Of a stretch of 43,158 bases of DNA, positions 7,110-15,780 are shown in pieces. The DNA is from JAGHEK01 sp044426235 (GTDB lineage: Bacteria; Bacillota; Clostridia; Peptostreptococcales; Peptostreptococcaceae). The stretch's first letter is position 1. Each line of letters starts with the position of its first letter. The position numbers were made by a program, and so were the translations under genes. The stretch covers positions 1-43,158 of the forward strand of contig JAWXUS010000015.1 in assembly GCA_044426235.1 (NCBI GenBank), written 5' to 3'. Under the pieces are notes generated by a model. That model saw only the letters and a list, made by a program, of their open reading frames with translations, was not told the DNA's origin and ran no database searches.

Positions 7110-9200
7110 TTATATATTAATTATAGCATTGGCATCAAGTATTAAACTTATAGAACCGTCTTCAAGAATTGAACATCCAGACATGTGAGATTGTACTTGT
7201 TCAAATTTAGTTAACATAGCAGGTATTGGTTTTATAACTACTTGTTGCTGTCCTAAAACTTTATCAACTAGTATACAAACACTTCCTAATTCTGATTCAA
7301 CTAAAACCATTACATCTTCTTTTAAGTCTGTATTATCCATACCAAGCATATCAGATAATCTAGCTACTTTATAACACTCACCTCTTAAAATAGTATGTTC
7401 TTCTCCATTTGGATTTTTAACTATCTTAAACCCACCTTGAGTAAATACTTCTTTAATATTAAGTGATGGTATTGTATAAATATCATTTCCAAGTGCTATT
7501 TTCATTCCATCAACGATTGCAAGAGTAAGTGGAATTCTCATTATAAACATAGTTCCTCTTCCATACTCACTATCAATACTTAATGAACCTCTTAATTTAC
7601 GTATGTTAGTATAAACAACGTCCATTCCAACTCCACGACCAGAATACTCACTTACAGCTTCTTTAGTTGAGAAACCTGGTGCTAATATAAAGTTATATGC
7701 CTCTTTATCACTTATTTCATCAATTGATTTTGTCGTAACTCCTCTTTCGATTGCTTTATTTACTAAAGCCTGTTTATTAAGTCCACGACCATCATCTTTG
7801 ATTATTATTACTATATCTCCACCTATGTTTTTAGCTTCAAGAGTGACTTGTGCTCTAGGTGATTTATCAGTTAATGCTCTTTGTTCAGTCGTTTCTATAC
7901 CGTGATCCATACTATTTCTTATCATATGCATAAGTGGATCCGATATATTTTCTAGTATGTTTTTATCAACTTCTGTTTGTTCTCCAACTAAAACTAAATC
8001 AACTGCTTTACCAGTCTTTTTACTCATATCTCTAACTATTCTTTGCATTTTTGTGAATGTTGAAGATATAGGTACCATTCTAATTGACATAACAACATCT
8101 TGAAGTTCATTAGTTAATTGATGAAGTCTTCTTGATTGCTTTTCAAAGCTATCTCTATCGAAGTTTTCAAGTTGACTTTGTTTTTCAACCATAGATTCTG
8201 TAGTTACTATTTCTCCAACTAAGTTCATCAATGCATCTATTTTACTTATGTTTACAGTTAAGAAACTATTTTTATTTTCTGGTTTTTTCTCAACCTTTGG
8301 TTTATCATCTTTTTTAACTTCAGTCTTAACTTCTTTTTTAATTTCGTCCTCTTTAACTTCTTCTTTAACTTCTTCAGTCTTTATTTCTTCAACTTTAGCT
8401 AATGCTTCATTTATAGTTTTTATTTGTTCACCTTCAACATCTTCTCTTTCCATACAGAAGATTTCTTTAAGTTCTATATCATCGACATCTCTTATGTCAT
8501 AACTTTGAAGGAACATAGTTTTGCTTATAATATTTTCAATTACACTTTTTGATTCATTAGTATATAAATATATTGTAAATCCGTTTTCAACTATTTCTTG
8601 ATCACAATCAACTTCTAAATCATCTGGAACTATCTTTGCAATAGTCGAAATTTTATTTAAACTAGTTACAACTCCAAGTGCTCTAATTGATTCCATAGCA
8701 GCACCATCAGTGAATTTTACATTTAAATAAATATAGTTTTCACTACTTTCATCTTCTTCAGATACTGCAATTGTATCTTCACTACCACCAACTTCTCCAC
8801 CTTTTGCTTTTTTAAGAAGTTCTTTTGCTATATATCTTAATTCTTCTATATCTCCATCTGGAGTTTGACCTTCTTGAACTTTAGAAATTTCATCTTTTAA
8901 AAAGTCAATTGTATTTAAAACTAAATCAATTAACTCTTCCCAGTGTTCTACTGATAATTTAAGTCCATTACGAATAGCGTCAAATATATCTTCAACACTA
9001 TGTGTTAGATGTGTTAAGTTTTCATATCCCATCATAGCAGATGCACCCTTAATGGTGTGCATCGCTCTGAATATTTCTTCTATTTCTTTTTGTTCTAGTT
9101 CTCCACTATCAGATTGTCCTACAAGTAGAATTTCTTCTAATTGTTCAAGTAATTGCATATTTTCTTGGACATAAAACTCATTCATAGAATCTATACTCAT
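7110..9200 (-). CDS. cheA: Chemotaxis histidine kinase CheA
   Basis: 696 residues. P1 Hpt domain with the phosphorylated His48 (AMHTIKGAS); a P2-like domain about 155-250; a Glu/Lys-rich linker about 262-310 (EEVKEEVKEDEIKKEVK); P3 dimerisation from about 315; P4 ATPase with N box HMIRNSMDHG, G1 DDGRGL and GRGVGMDVV; and a C-terminal P5 CheW-like domain. It phosphorylates CheY and CheV in response to receptor state. With a receiver-less CheB, CheB is not one of its targets here. It follows the MCP gene by 20 nt. Confidence 0.97.
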   Translation of the reverse strand: MSIDSMNEFYVQENMQLLEQLEEILLVGQSDSGELEQKEIEEIFRAMHTIKGASAMMGYENLTHLTHSVEDIFDAIRNGLKLSVEHWEELIDLVLNTIDFLKDEISKVQEGQTPDGDIEELRYIAKELLKKAKGGEVGGSEDTIAVSEEDESSENYIYLNVKFTDGAAMESIRALGVVTSLNKISTIAKIVPDDLEVDCDQEIVENGFTIYLYTNESKSVIENIISKTMFLQSYDIRDVDDIELKEIFCMEREDVEGEQIKTINEALAKVEEIKTEEVKEEVKEDEIKKEVKTEVKKDDKPKVEKKPENKNSFLTVNISKIDALMNLVGEIVTTESMVEKQSQLENFDRDSFEKQSRRLHQLTNELQDVVMSIRMVPISSTFTKMQRIVRDMSKKTGKAVDLVLVGEQTEVDKNILENISDPLMHMIRNSMDHGIETTEQRALTDKSPRAQVTLEAKNIGGDIVIIIKDDGRGLNKQALVNKAIERGVTTKSIDEISDKEAYNFILAPGFSTKEAVSEYSGRGVGMDVVYTNIRKLRGSLSIDSEYGRGTMFIMRIPLTLAIVDGMKIALGNDIYTIPSLNIKEVFTQGGFKIVKNPNGEEHTILRGECYKVARLSDMLGMDNTDLKEDVMVLVESELGSVCILVDKVLGQQQVVIKPIPAMLTKFEQVQSHMSGCSILEDGSISLILDANAIINI

Positions 9201-9220
9201 AATAAATCTCCTTTACATTT

Positions 9221-10990
9221 TTACTTTACATTAAATCCTTCAATAAGTGATTTTAACACTTGTGATTGATTACTTAATTCTTCACTCGCTGCAGCACTTT
9301 CTTCACTAGTTGCAGAATTTGTTTGAACTACTGTTGATATTTCTTCAACCCCAACACTAAGTTGTGCAATAGCTTGTGCTTCTTTTATTGAAGATTTTGA
9401 TATTTCATCAATTAATACTACAGATTCATTTGTACTCTCAATGATTTTTTCAAGTGATGATGCTGTATTATCAACTATTTCTGTTCCTTTTTCTACTGCA
9501 ATTATTGAATTTTCAATAAGAACTGCAGTATTTTTTGCAGCTTCTGCAGATTTTTGTGCAAGGTTTCTAACTTCATCTGCAACAACTGCAAATCCTTTAC
9601 CAGCACTTCCAGCACGTGCCGCTTCAACTGCAGCATTAAGCGCTAATATGTTCGTTTGGAATGCAATATCATCTATAGTCTTAATTATTCTTCCTATTTC
9701 TTGAGATGTAAATGATATTTCTTGCATTGCACTAACCATTTGTTTCATTTGTTCATTACCTTGACCAATATCTCTTCCTGCTCCAACTGATAATTCATTT
9801 GCTTTATTCGCACTTTCAGCAGTATTATTTATCTTAGCAGATATATCTTGGATTGTTAATAATAATTCATCTATTGAACCTGATTGTTCAGTTGCACCTT
9901 GTGCTAACATATGTGCACCAGATGATACTTGTTCAGATGCACTCTCAACCTCATCTGCAGCATCGCGTATATTAGATATAATATTACTTAAATCTTCAGT
10001 AATATTTTCAAGTGAAGTTTCTATTTCTTTAAATACTCCAACGTAATTTGCATTTGGTGTAACCGTAAAGTCCCCACTTGCTACACTACTTAATACCCTT
10101 GATGTATCTGATACAACACCTTTTGTATTATTTAATAATAAACGCATACTATCCGATAAAACTCCAAGTTCATCAGTTGATGTATTTTTTATATCAATAT
10201 CAAAATTACCTTTTGCCATTTCTTTTGCGGCAACTTTTAATTCTTCTATTGGATCTTTTATTCCTCTAGTTATTTTAACACTTAAAACTACTCCTAAAAT
10301 TGTTAATGATGTAGTAAGAATTGCAGCCATATACATAGAATTACTTAATTCTATTTGTATACTATTATTGAATTGACCAGCAGATAATTCTAATTTTTCA
10401 TAAAGATCTAGTGATTGATTTCTAACATCTAAATATGAATTAAGTAAAGAACTATTAATTCCTAATATTTCATTAATATTAATGTTTTGAAGTTGCGTTT
10501 GATAAGCTACTGATTCATCTGGTTGATTTGATACTCCTAAATTAATATTAGCATCAGTTTCTTTTAATTTTACATATAAACCTTCAAATGTTTGAAGACT
10601 TTGTTCTAGCTTAGTTATTGTATCCATTTCTTGAGGTGCTATTTGCTTTAAATATGATAAACTTGCCTTAGCAGATGCAAAGCTACCCTCAATAGTTGCT
10701 ATGTAATCCCCCACGTAATTATTTGCAAGTGATTGACTTTCTGTTGAATACGGATCTAGTACCATACAAGCCATATTTTGGTGTATGCTTGCTATATCAC
10801 GTCTTATAGATTGTCCTTCCTTAACAGCCTCATAACTTGTTTCAAAGAACTCTTGACTCTCGTTACCAATATTAACCATACTATTTAATGTGTATGAATT
10901 GGCAGCGATAGATACTACTAATAAACCAGCAAAAGATACTCCCAGTCTTTTACCTATGTCCATCTTTTTTTCTCTGAATGTTATATTCAT
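9221..10990 (-). CDS. Methyl-accepting chemotaxis protein
   Basis: 589 residues. TM1 about 16-34; an extracellular four-helix-bundle type sensor about 35-210 (helical, no Cache signature); TM2 about 215-238; HAMP about 239-292; then a long helical signalling domain with the invariant tip IDDIAFQTNILALNAAVEAARAG. No terminal NWETF-type CheR-binding pentapeptide (it ends SLIEGFNVK). It is the first gene of the che operon, so it is probably a main or ancestral receptor made with its own adaptation machinery. Ligand unknown. Confidence 0.96.
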   Translation of the reverse strand: MNITFREKKMDIGKRLGVSFAGLLVVSIAANSYTLNSMVNIGNESQEFFETSYEAVKEGQSIRRDIASIHQNMACMVLDPYSTESQSLANNYVGDYIATIEGSFASAKASLSYLKQIAPQEMDTITKLEQSLQTFEGLYVKLKETDANINLGVSNQPDESVAYQTQLQNININEILGINSSLLNSYLDVRNQSLDLYEKLELSAGQFNNSIQIELSNSMYMAAILTTSLTILGVVLSVKITRGIKDPIEELKVAAKEMAKGNFDIDIKNTSTDELGVLSDSMRLLLNNTKGVVSDTSRVLSSVASGDFTVTPNANYVGVFKEIETSLENITEDLSNIISNIRDAADEVESASEQVSSGAHMLAQGATEQSGSIDELLLTIQDISAKINNTAESANKANELSVGAGRDIGQGNEQMKQMVSAMQEISFTSQEIGRIIKTIDDIAFQTNILALNAAVEAARAGSAGKGFAVVADEVRNLAQKSAEAAKNTAVLIENSIIAVEKGTEIVDNTASSLEKIIESTNESVVLIDEISKSSIKEAQAIAQLSVGVEEISTVVQTNSATSEESAAASEELSNQSQVLKSLIEGFNVK

Positions 10991-11032
10991 AAAAAAACTC
11001 TCCCATTTTATAAAATTTAACTACTTTAATTA

Positions 11033-11095
11033 ATTATACGTTAATTATATATGTAACTTTTAATTAATCTATAAATTTAACTCCTTCTAATTATA
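11033..11095 (-). promoter_or_regulatory. Possible promoter region of the che operon
   Basis: Two perfect TATAAT hexamers on the minus strand, at 11095-11090 and 11038-11033, lie between the spo0A terminator and the MCP start. Neither has a convincing -35 at 17 nt (ATGCAA for the first), so only the -10 elements are supported. Confidence 0.3.
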
Positions 11096-11131
11096 CAATA
11101 TATTTCTAATAATTGCATCTATTTTACATAA

Positions 11132-11164
11132 TAAAAAGGAACTAGTCATAACTAATCCCCTTTT
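11132..11164 (-). terminator. Terminator after spo0A
   Basis: An imperfect hairpin (AAAAGGAACTAGT against ACTAATCCCCTTTT around a CATA loop) with a T-rich 3' end on the minus strand, 7 nt after the spo0A stop. Mismatches in the stem make some read-through into the che operon conceivable. Confidence 0.6.
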
Positions 11165-11170
11165 GTTTTA

Positions 11171-11983
11171 CTATTCAACCATACTGTGTTCTAATCTTAA
11201 CTTATCAGCAATCATCGCGATAAACTCAGAATTTGTTGGTTTTCCTTTTGTGTTATGAACTGTATAACCGAATAATTGATTTATTGTATCAACTTTTCCT
11301 CTACTCCAAGCAACTTCTATTGCATGTCTTATAGCTCTTTCAACTCTACTTGGAGTAGTGTTATGCTCTTTTGCTATATTTGGGTATAATTCTTTAGTAA
11401 CTGCACCTAAAAGTTCAACATTCTCAACAACCATCTTTATAGCTTCTCTTAAATATAAGTATCCTTTTATATGCGCTGGTACTCCTATTTCGTGTATTAT
11501 GTTAGTTATTTCAGTTTGAATATTTCCAGCTCCTCTAACGAATTCACGTCTTCCTATTTGAATATCAGGGTGAGAAGTTGCTCTTGATTCTATAGTTACA
11601 GACTTATTTGAAACTAATTCTCTTATTCTATTTATGAATATTGAAAAATCGAAAGGTTTAATTATGTAGTAATTAGCACCTAAATCTATCGCTCTTTGAG
11701 TTATTTTGTCTTGACCTACTGCTGATAACATAACTACCTTTGGTTTTTTTACTAAATTTTCTTCATTTAATTTCTCTAATACACCTAAACCATCTAAGTG
11801 AGGCATTATAACATCTAATACTACTATATCCGGATTTGTAGTTTTTGTCATCTCGAAAGCCTCTAAACCATCTTTCGCAACCGCAACTATCTCTATATCA
11901 TTTTCATTTGATAAGTATTCTTTTAATACTTGACAAAAATCTTTATTATCATCGGCTAAAAGCACTTTTATTTTTCCATTCAT
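11171..11983 (-). CDS. spo0A: Sporulation master regulator Spo0A
   Basis: 270 residues. The receiver domain (1-125) has D11-D12, phospho-acceptor D57 (VVLDVIMP), S87 and K109. The C-terminal Spo0A DNA-binding domain from about 150 carries the near-invariant helices SRVERAIRHAIEVAWSRG and LFGYTV. Phospho-Spo0A binds TGNCGAA boxes and commits the cell to sporulation. GGGGGAAATCCG precedes the ATG. The gene order spoIVB-spo0A is conserved across spore formers; the chemotaxis operon directly downstream is not part of that conserved block as I know it. Confidence 0.98.
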   Translation of the reverse strand: MNGKIKVLLADDNKDFCQVLKEYLSNENDIEIVAVAKDGLEAFEMTKTTNPDIVVLDVIMPHLDGLGVLEKLNEENLVKKPKVVMLSAVGQDKITQRAIDLGANYYIIKPFDFSIFINRIRELVSNKSVTIESRATSHPDIQIGRREFVRGAGNIQTEITNIIHEIGVPAHIKGYLYLREAIKMVVENVELLGAVTKELYPNIAKEHNTTPSRVERAIRHAIEVAWSRGKVDTINQLFGYTVHNTKGKPTNSEFIAMIADKLRLEHSMVE

Positions 11984-12039
11984 CGGATTTCCCCCTTATT
12001 TGATTAAATAATAATCTCTATTTTTCACCATAGTTATTT

Positions 12040-12069
12040 TTATTCGACATCTATATTTTATATTCCTTC
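12040..12069 (-). promoter_or_regulatory. SigH-type promoter of spo0A overlapping a Spo0A box
   Basis: On the minus strand GAAGGAATA (12069-12061), 12 nt, then GTCGAATAA (12048-12040) fits the SigH pattern RnAGGAwWW-n11/12-RnnGAATWW completely. The -10 is embedded in TGTCGAA (12049-12043), an exact Spo0A-box core. This implies SigH-driven expression with direct Spo0A autoregulation at the same bases. About 57 nt separate it from the spo0A start. Confidence 0.7.
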
Positions 12070-12114
12070 AATAAATTATTTTTCTTTTTAATTTTTCGTA
12101 TTTTACGCTAAATC

Positions 12115-13140
12115 TTATTTTATCATTTCGTCTATAAAAATACAATATCCATTTTTAGTATTATCTTTTGACACATAATTTAGAGCACCTATTAGCTTAT
12201 TATTTTGAATTAAAGGACTTCCACTCATACCCATAACAATTCCACCAGTATATTCTATTAATTTGTCATCTTTTATACTAATTGAAATTTGTCTATTATT
12301 CTTATCATCAAAATCAATATTTGTAACTTCAACTAAATAACTATTTATATTTTGATTTTCATCTTCAAATAAAATATATGCATCTCCTAAATTAACATCA
12401 TCTTTCGTTGCAACTTCAATTAAAGAAATTTCATTTTTAAAATCATTTTCCAAATAAAAATTATTTGATCTAGTTGTAATGCCATTTTCATCATTTTGAT
12501 CAAATGTCGCTACTTGATATAATTCACCAAAATCATTATCACTTTCAATATATCCAATATTTTCATCACTAGACTTATTTATATTTATCTTATTTGGATA
12601 ATATATACCACCTTCCTTCACATCAACTATCTGATTAGTATCTTTGTCAGTTATCGCGTGTGCTATACCTTTAAATTCTTCATTTTCAAAATCATAAAAA
12701 GTCATAGTCCCAAATCCTGAGATTTTATCTCTAACCCAAAAGCCTAACTTTTTTTCTTCATTAATGATTTTTACTAGGATTTCTTCATAAAAAGTTTCTC
12801 CATTTCTTTTTATCAATACATTTATCTTATCTTCATCAATACTTTCTAAAATTTTTGGAATTTCACTTGCATTTTCTATTTGAATATCATTTATCTTTAA
12901 TATACTATCTCCTATTTTTATTTTACCAACATACTCGTAATTATCACTTTCATATCCAATAACCAATACTCCTTCAGTTTCTGCCTTTATTGCCACCACC
13001 CTTCCAAGAGGATATACGTATTTTGTTTTTTCATAAGTAAAAACTTCTATACTTTCTTCATAGCTAATTTTATCTTTTTCTGTACTTATAAATCCAAATA
13101 AACTACAAACTAATAAACCAAAAATTAATAATCTTTTCAT
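12115..13140 (-). CDS. spoIVB: SpoIVB serine peptidase (S55)
   Basis: 341 residues. A single N-terminal hydrophobic segment (4-18) anchors it, followed by a PDZ domain about 50-125 and a peptidase S55 domain. Catalytic candidates: His161 in GIAHAITD and the serine of GMSGSP (306-308). In Bacillus SpoIVB is secreted from the forespore across the intermembrane space, where it cleaves SpoIVFA and frees the SpoIVFB protease to process pro-SigK. It is shorter than the Bacillus protein (about 425 aa). A strong terminator separates it from recN upstream, so it needs its own forespore promoter. I found no clear SigF/SigG boxes. Confidence 0.95.
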   Translation of the reverse strand: MKRLLIFGLLVCSLFGFISTEKDKISYEESIEVFTYEKTKYVYPLGRVVAIKAETEGVLVIGYESDNYEYVGKIKIGDSILKINDIQIENASEIPKILESIDEDKINVLIKRNGETFYEEILVKIINEEKKLGFWVRDKISGFGTMTFYDFENEEFKGIAHAITDKDTNQIVDVKEGGIYYPNKININKSSDENIGYIESDNDFGELYQVATFDQNDENGITTRSNNFYLENDFKNEISLIEVATKDDVNLGDAYILFEDENQNINSYLVEVTNIDFDDKNNRQISISIKDDKLIEYTGGIVMGMSGSPLIQNNKLIGALNYVSKDNTKNGYCIFIDEMIK

Positions 13141-13199
13141 ATAAATCCTCTTTTCTTTTTTCTATCTTTATTTTTTAACATTTTTGTTTTTTTATACAA

Positions 13200-13244
13200 A
13201 AAATAACCAATATACTAATAATTTATGTGTATATTGGCTATTTT
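13200..13244 (-). terminator. Terminator of the ispA-recN operon
   Basis: AAATAACCAATATAC (13201-13215) pairs with GTATATTGGCTATTT (13229-13243) with a single G-T position, loop 13 nt, and a T run at the minus-strand 3' end, directly after recN. Confidence 0.85.
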
Positions 13245-13254
13245 GTTAATATTT

Positions 13255-14925
13255 TTAGTTATTAAGTTGTAAAATTTCTCTTGCGTGTTCAATGGTTTTA
13301 TCAGTTATGCTACTTCCACCAATAAGCCTTGAAATTTCTTTTGTTCTTTGGTCTAAATTTAACTTTTTAATATTAGTATATGTTCTTTCTTTATCGCTAT
13401 GCTTTTCAATTAAGTAGTGAGTATTTCCCTTTACTGCAATTTGAGGAAGGTGAGTTATGCATAAAATCTGTTTTTTATGCGAAATTTCTCTTAATTTTTC
13501 TCCAACAATTTCTGCTGCAATACCACTTATACCAGTATCAATTTCATCAAATACTAAAGTATTTATGCTATCAATATCTGATAGAATACTTTTAAACGAA
13601 AGCATAAATCTTGACATTTCTCCACCAGATGCCACTTTATAAATAGGTTTTAAATCTTCTCCTAAGTTAAATGATATTAAATACTCAACATTATCACATC
13701 CATTATTTGAAAAATCAATTTCTTCAAATAATACTTTAAATATTGTGTTTTTCATATCTAAACTATGAAGTTCATTAGTTATCTTTTCTTCTAAATTAAG
13801 TGCTACTTCTTTTCTTTTTAAAGTTAATAATTTAGCTTTTTCTTTTAAAATCAATTCTAATTCTTTTATTTTAAGTTTTAATTTTTCTACTTTTTCATCC
13901 TTACCTAAAATATTTTCTAAATTACTCTTTATTTTTTCGTAGTATTCAAATATTTCTTCAATGCTATTTCCATATTTTCTCTTTAAATTATTTATTTCAT
14001 CTACTCTATTTTCAATTTGACTAAGTTCATATTCATCAAAACTAATATTTTCTTGATAATTTCTAATATCTCTAGAAATATCTTGAAGTTCATACATTAT
14101 TCTTTGTACTTCACTACTCGTATTTTCTAAAACTTCATCATATTTTGAAACATTTGAAATTTCTCTAACTGCATTTCCAATAAGATCAATTGGATTAATT
14201 TCTTCAAAATTTAATATTTGATAAGCATTATTTAAGCTACTATAAATTTTTTCACTATTTCTATAAACATCACGTTTTTGAATTAATTCATCGTATTCAT
14301 CTTTATCTAAATTAGCATCTTCAATCTCACTTAATTGAAATTTAATTAAATCAATTTCTCTTTCAATTTCTAAATCATTTTTATTTTGTGTTAAAACCTT
14401 GTATTCTTTAATAACACTTTTATACTCTTTATACATACTTAAATAGTCTTCTTTTAAAGTTTTAAGTTTATCGTGACCGAATAAATCTAAAAATTCTAAA
14501 TGCTTGTCCTTATTAAAAAGTGCTTGATTTTGATGCTGAGAGTGAATATCTATTAAGTATGATGAAATTTCTTTAAGAAGTGAAACTCTACAAACTCTAT
14601 TATTAATTCTTGGTATACTTTTTCCGTCTATATTAATTTCCCTACTTATAATAAGTAGATTTTCTTCGATATCAAATCCATTTTCATTTAATAAATTCTT
14701 TAGTTTTTCATTTTCAACGTAAAAAAGTGCCTCAACTAGCCCCTTTTCACTTCCTTTTCTAAGAAAAGTCCTATCATACTTTTCTCCAAGACAAAGCCCT
14801 AAGGCATCTATTATTATAGACTTTCCAGAACCTGTTTCACCTGTTAATATGTTTAGGTTTTTGTCTATTTGTAGCCTTAGTTCTTCAACTAAGGCACAGT
14901 TTTTCATATATAATTCAAGGATCAA
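13255..14925 (-). CDS. recN: DNA repair protein RecN
   Basis: 556 residues, SMC-like. Walker A GETGSGKSI near residue 31; two long coiled coils (about 150-390) broken by a short hinge; the C-terminal half-ATPase has the signature ASGGEMSRFMLS and Walker B LVFDEIDTGISG, then LPQIA. It acts early in double-strand-break repair by gathering DNA ends. The start is TTG at 14925 (MILELYMKNCALVEEL) after AGGGGG at good spacing. argR, which often precedes recN in Bacillota, is absent; tlyA is directly upstream (31 nt). Confidence 0.97.
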   Translation of the reverse strand: MILELYMKNCALVEELRLQIDKNLNILTGETGSGKSIIIDALGLCLGEKYDRTFLRKGSEKGLVEALFYVENEKLKNLLNENGFDIEENLLIISREINIDGKSIPRINNRVCRVSLLKEISSYLIDIHSQHQNQALFNKDKHLEFLDLFGHDKLKTLKEDYLSMYKEYKSVIKEYKVLTQNKNDLEIEREIDLIKFQLSEIEDANLDKDEYDELIQKRDVYRNSEKIYSSLNNAYQILNFEEINPIDLIGNAVREISNVSKYDEVLENTSSEVQRIMYELQDISRDIRNYQENISFDEYELSQIENRVDEINNLKRKYGNSIEEIFEYYEKIKSNLENILGKDEKVEKLKLKIKELELILKEKAKLLTLKRKEVALNLEEKITNELHSLDMKNTIFKVLFEEIDFSNNGCDNVEYLISFNLGEDLKPIYKVASGGEMSRFMLSFKSILSDIDSINTLVFDEIDTGISGIAAEIVGEKLREISHKKQILCITHLPQIAVKGNTHYLIEKHSDKERTYTNIKKLNLDQRTKEISRLIGGSSITDKTIEHAREILQLNN

Positions 14926-14956
14926 ATTTAAAACCCCCTATCTATATTTTTAACTC

Positions 14957-15769
14957 TTATTTACTTAATTCGTGAGATTCCTCAACAACAGCTATAATTT
15001 TTTGACTAAAGTCTTCTTTATTAAATTCGATTTCTTTTTTATTAATTTTTAAGTGAAGTAAATATTCTATATTTCCTTCTGGACCTTTTATTGGAGAATA
15101 ATCAAGATTTAATATTTCAAAACCATTTTCAAGTGCAAAGTTTGATATCATTTCAATAACTTCTATGTGAGTTGATTTTTCTCTAACAACTCCCTTTTTA
15201 CCAACCTTACCTTTTCCAGCTTCAAATTGAGGCTTTATAAGTGCAACAACTTCTCCACCTTCAGTAATTAATTCAACACATTTTGGAAGTACAAGCTTTA
15301 AAGATATAAAAGAAACATCAATAGATGCAAAGTTAGCAAACTCTTTAGTATCTTCAATTGTAACGTGTCTAATATTTTTTCTTTCCATACAAACAACTCT
15401 TTCATCTTGTCTTAATTTCCAAGCAAGTTGTCCATATCCAACATCTATTGAAAAAACTTTTGTAGCACCATTTTGTAGCATACAATCTGTGAATCCTCCA
15501 GTTGATGCACCAATATCCATACAAACTTTATCCTTTAGAGTTACTCCAAACTTATCCATAGCTTTCTCAAGTTTAAGTCCCCCACGGCTAACGTATGGAA
15601 TTGGATTTCCTTTAACAACTATTTCTACATCTTCCTCAAAGTCAAATCCTGCTTTGTCACATCTTTGATTATTAACAAAAATTAGCCCTGCCATAATAGC
15701 ACGTTTTGCTTTTTCACGACTGTCAAAATGACCTTTTTCTACTAATAATAGATCTATTCTTTTTTTCAT
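14957..15769 (-). CDS. tlyA: TlyA-family 16S/23S rRNA 2'-O-methyltransferase
   Basis: 270 residues: an S4 RNA-binding domain at the start (RIDLLLVEKGHFDSREKAKRAI-type helix pair) and an FtsJ-like Rossmann methyltransferase with the SAM loop DIGASTGGFTDCML and SIDVGYGQL. The family methylates rRNA cytidines; some members were annotated as haemolysins. It lies 11 nt after dxs, within the dxs-tlyA-recN order conserved in Bacillota. Confidence 0.94.
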   Translation of the reverse strand: MKKRIDLLLVEKGHFDSREKAKRAIMAGLIFVNNQRCDKAGFDFEEDVEIVVKGNPIPYVSRGGLKLEKAMDKFGVTLKDKVCMDIGASTGGFTDCMLQNGATKVFSIDVGYGQLAWKLRQDERVVCMERKNIRHVTIEDTKEFANFASIDVSFISLKLVLPKCVELITEGGEVVALIKPQFEAGKGKVGKKGVVREKSTHIEVIEMISNFALENGFEILNLDYSPIKGPEGNIEYLLHLKINKKEIEFNKEDFSQKIIAVVEESHELSK

Positions 15770-15780
15770 AAAGTCCTCTT

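Noticed and set aside
6467..7110. CheB truncation by a frameshift or missed start.
   Set aside because: The gap between cheA and cheB is 16 nt, so a receiver domain cannot be hidden there. The ribosome site fits the short protein.
8270..8420. Glu/Lys-rich coding stretch in cheA as a tandem repeat array.
   Set aside because: Units are similar in amino acids but not exact in DNA; it is a flexible CheA linker, common in the family.
8248..8502. Plus-strand ORFs over minus-strand genes (also near 9441, 10078, 16441, 29143 and 41355).
   Set aside because: They are shadows of well-supported genes, with no ribosome sites and compositions that mirror the opposite frame.
11033..11132. SigD-type promoter for the che operon.
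   Set aside because: No GCCGATAA-like -10 with TAAA upstream; only TATAAT-type boxes are present.
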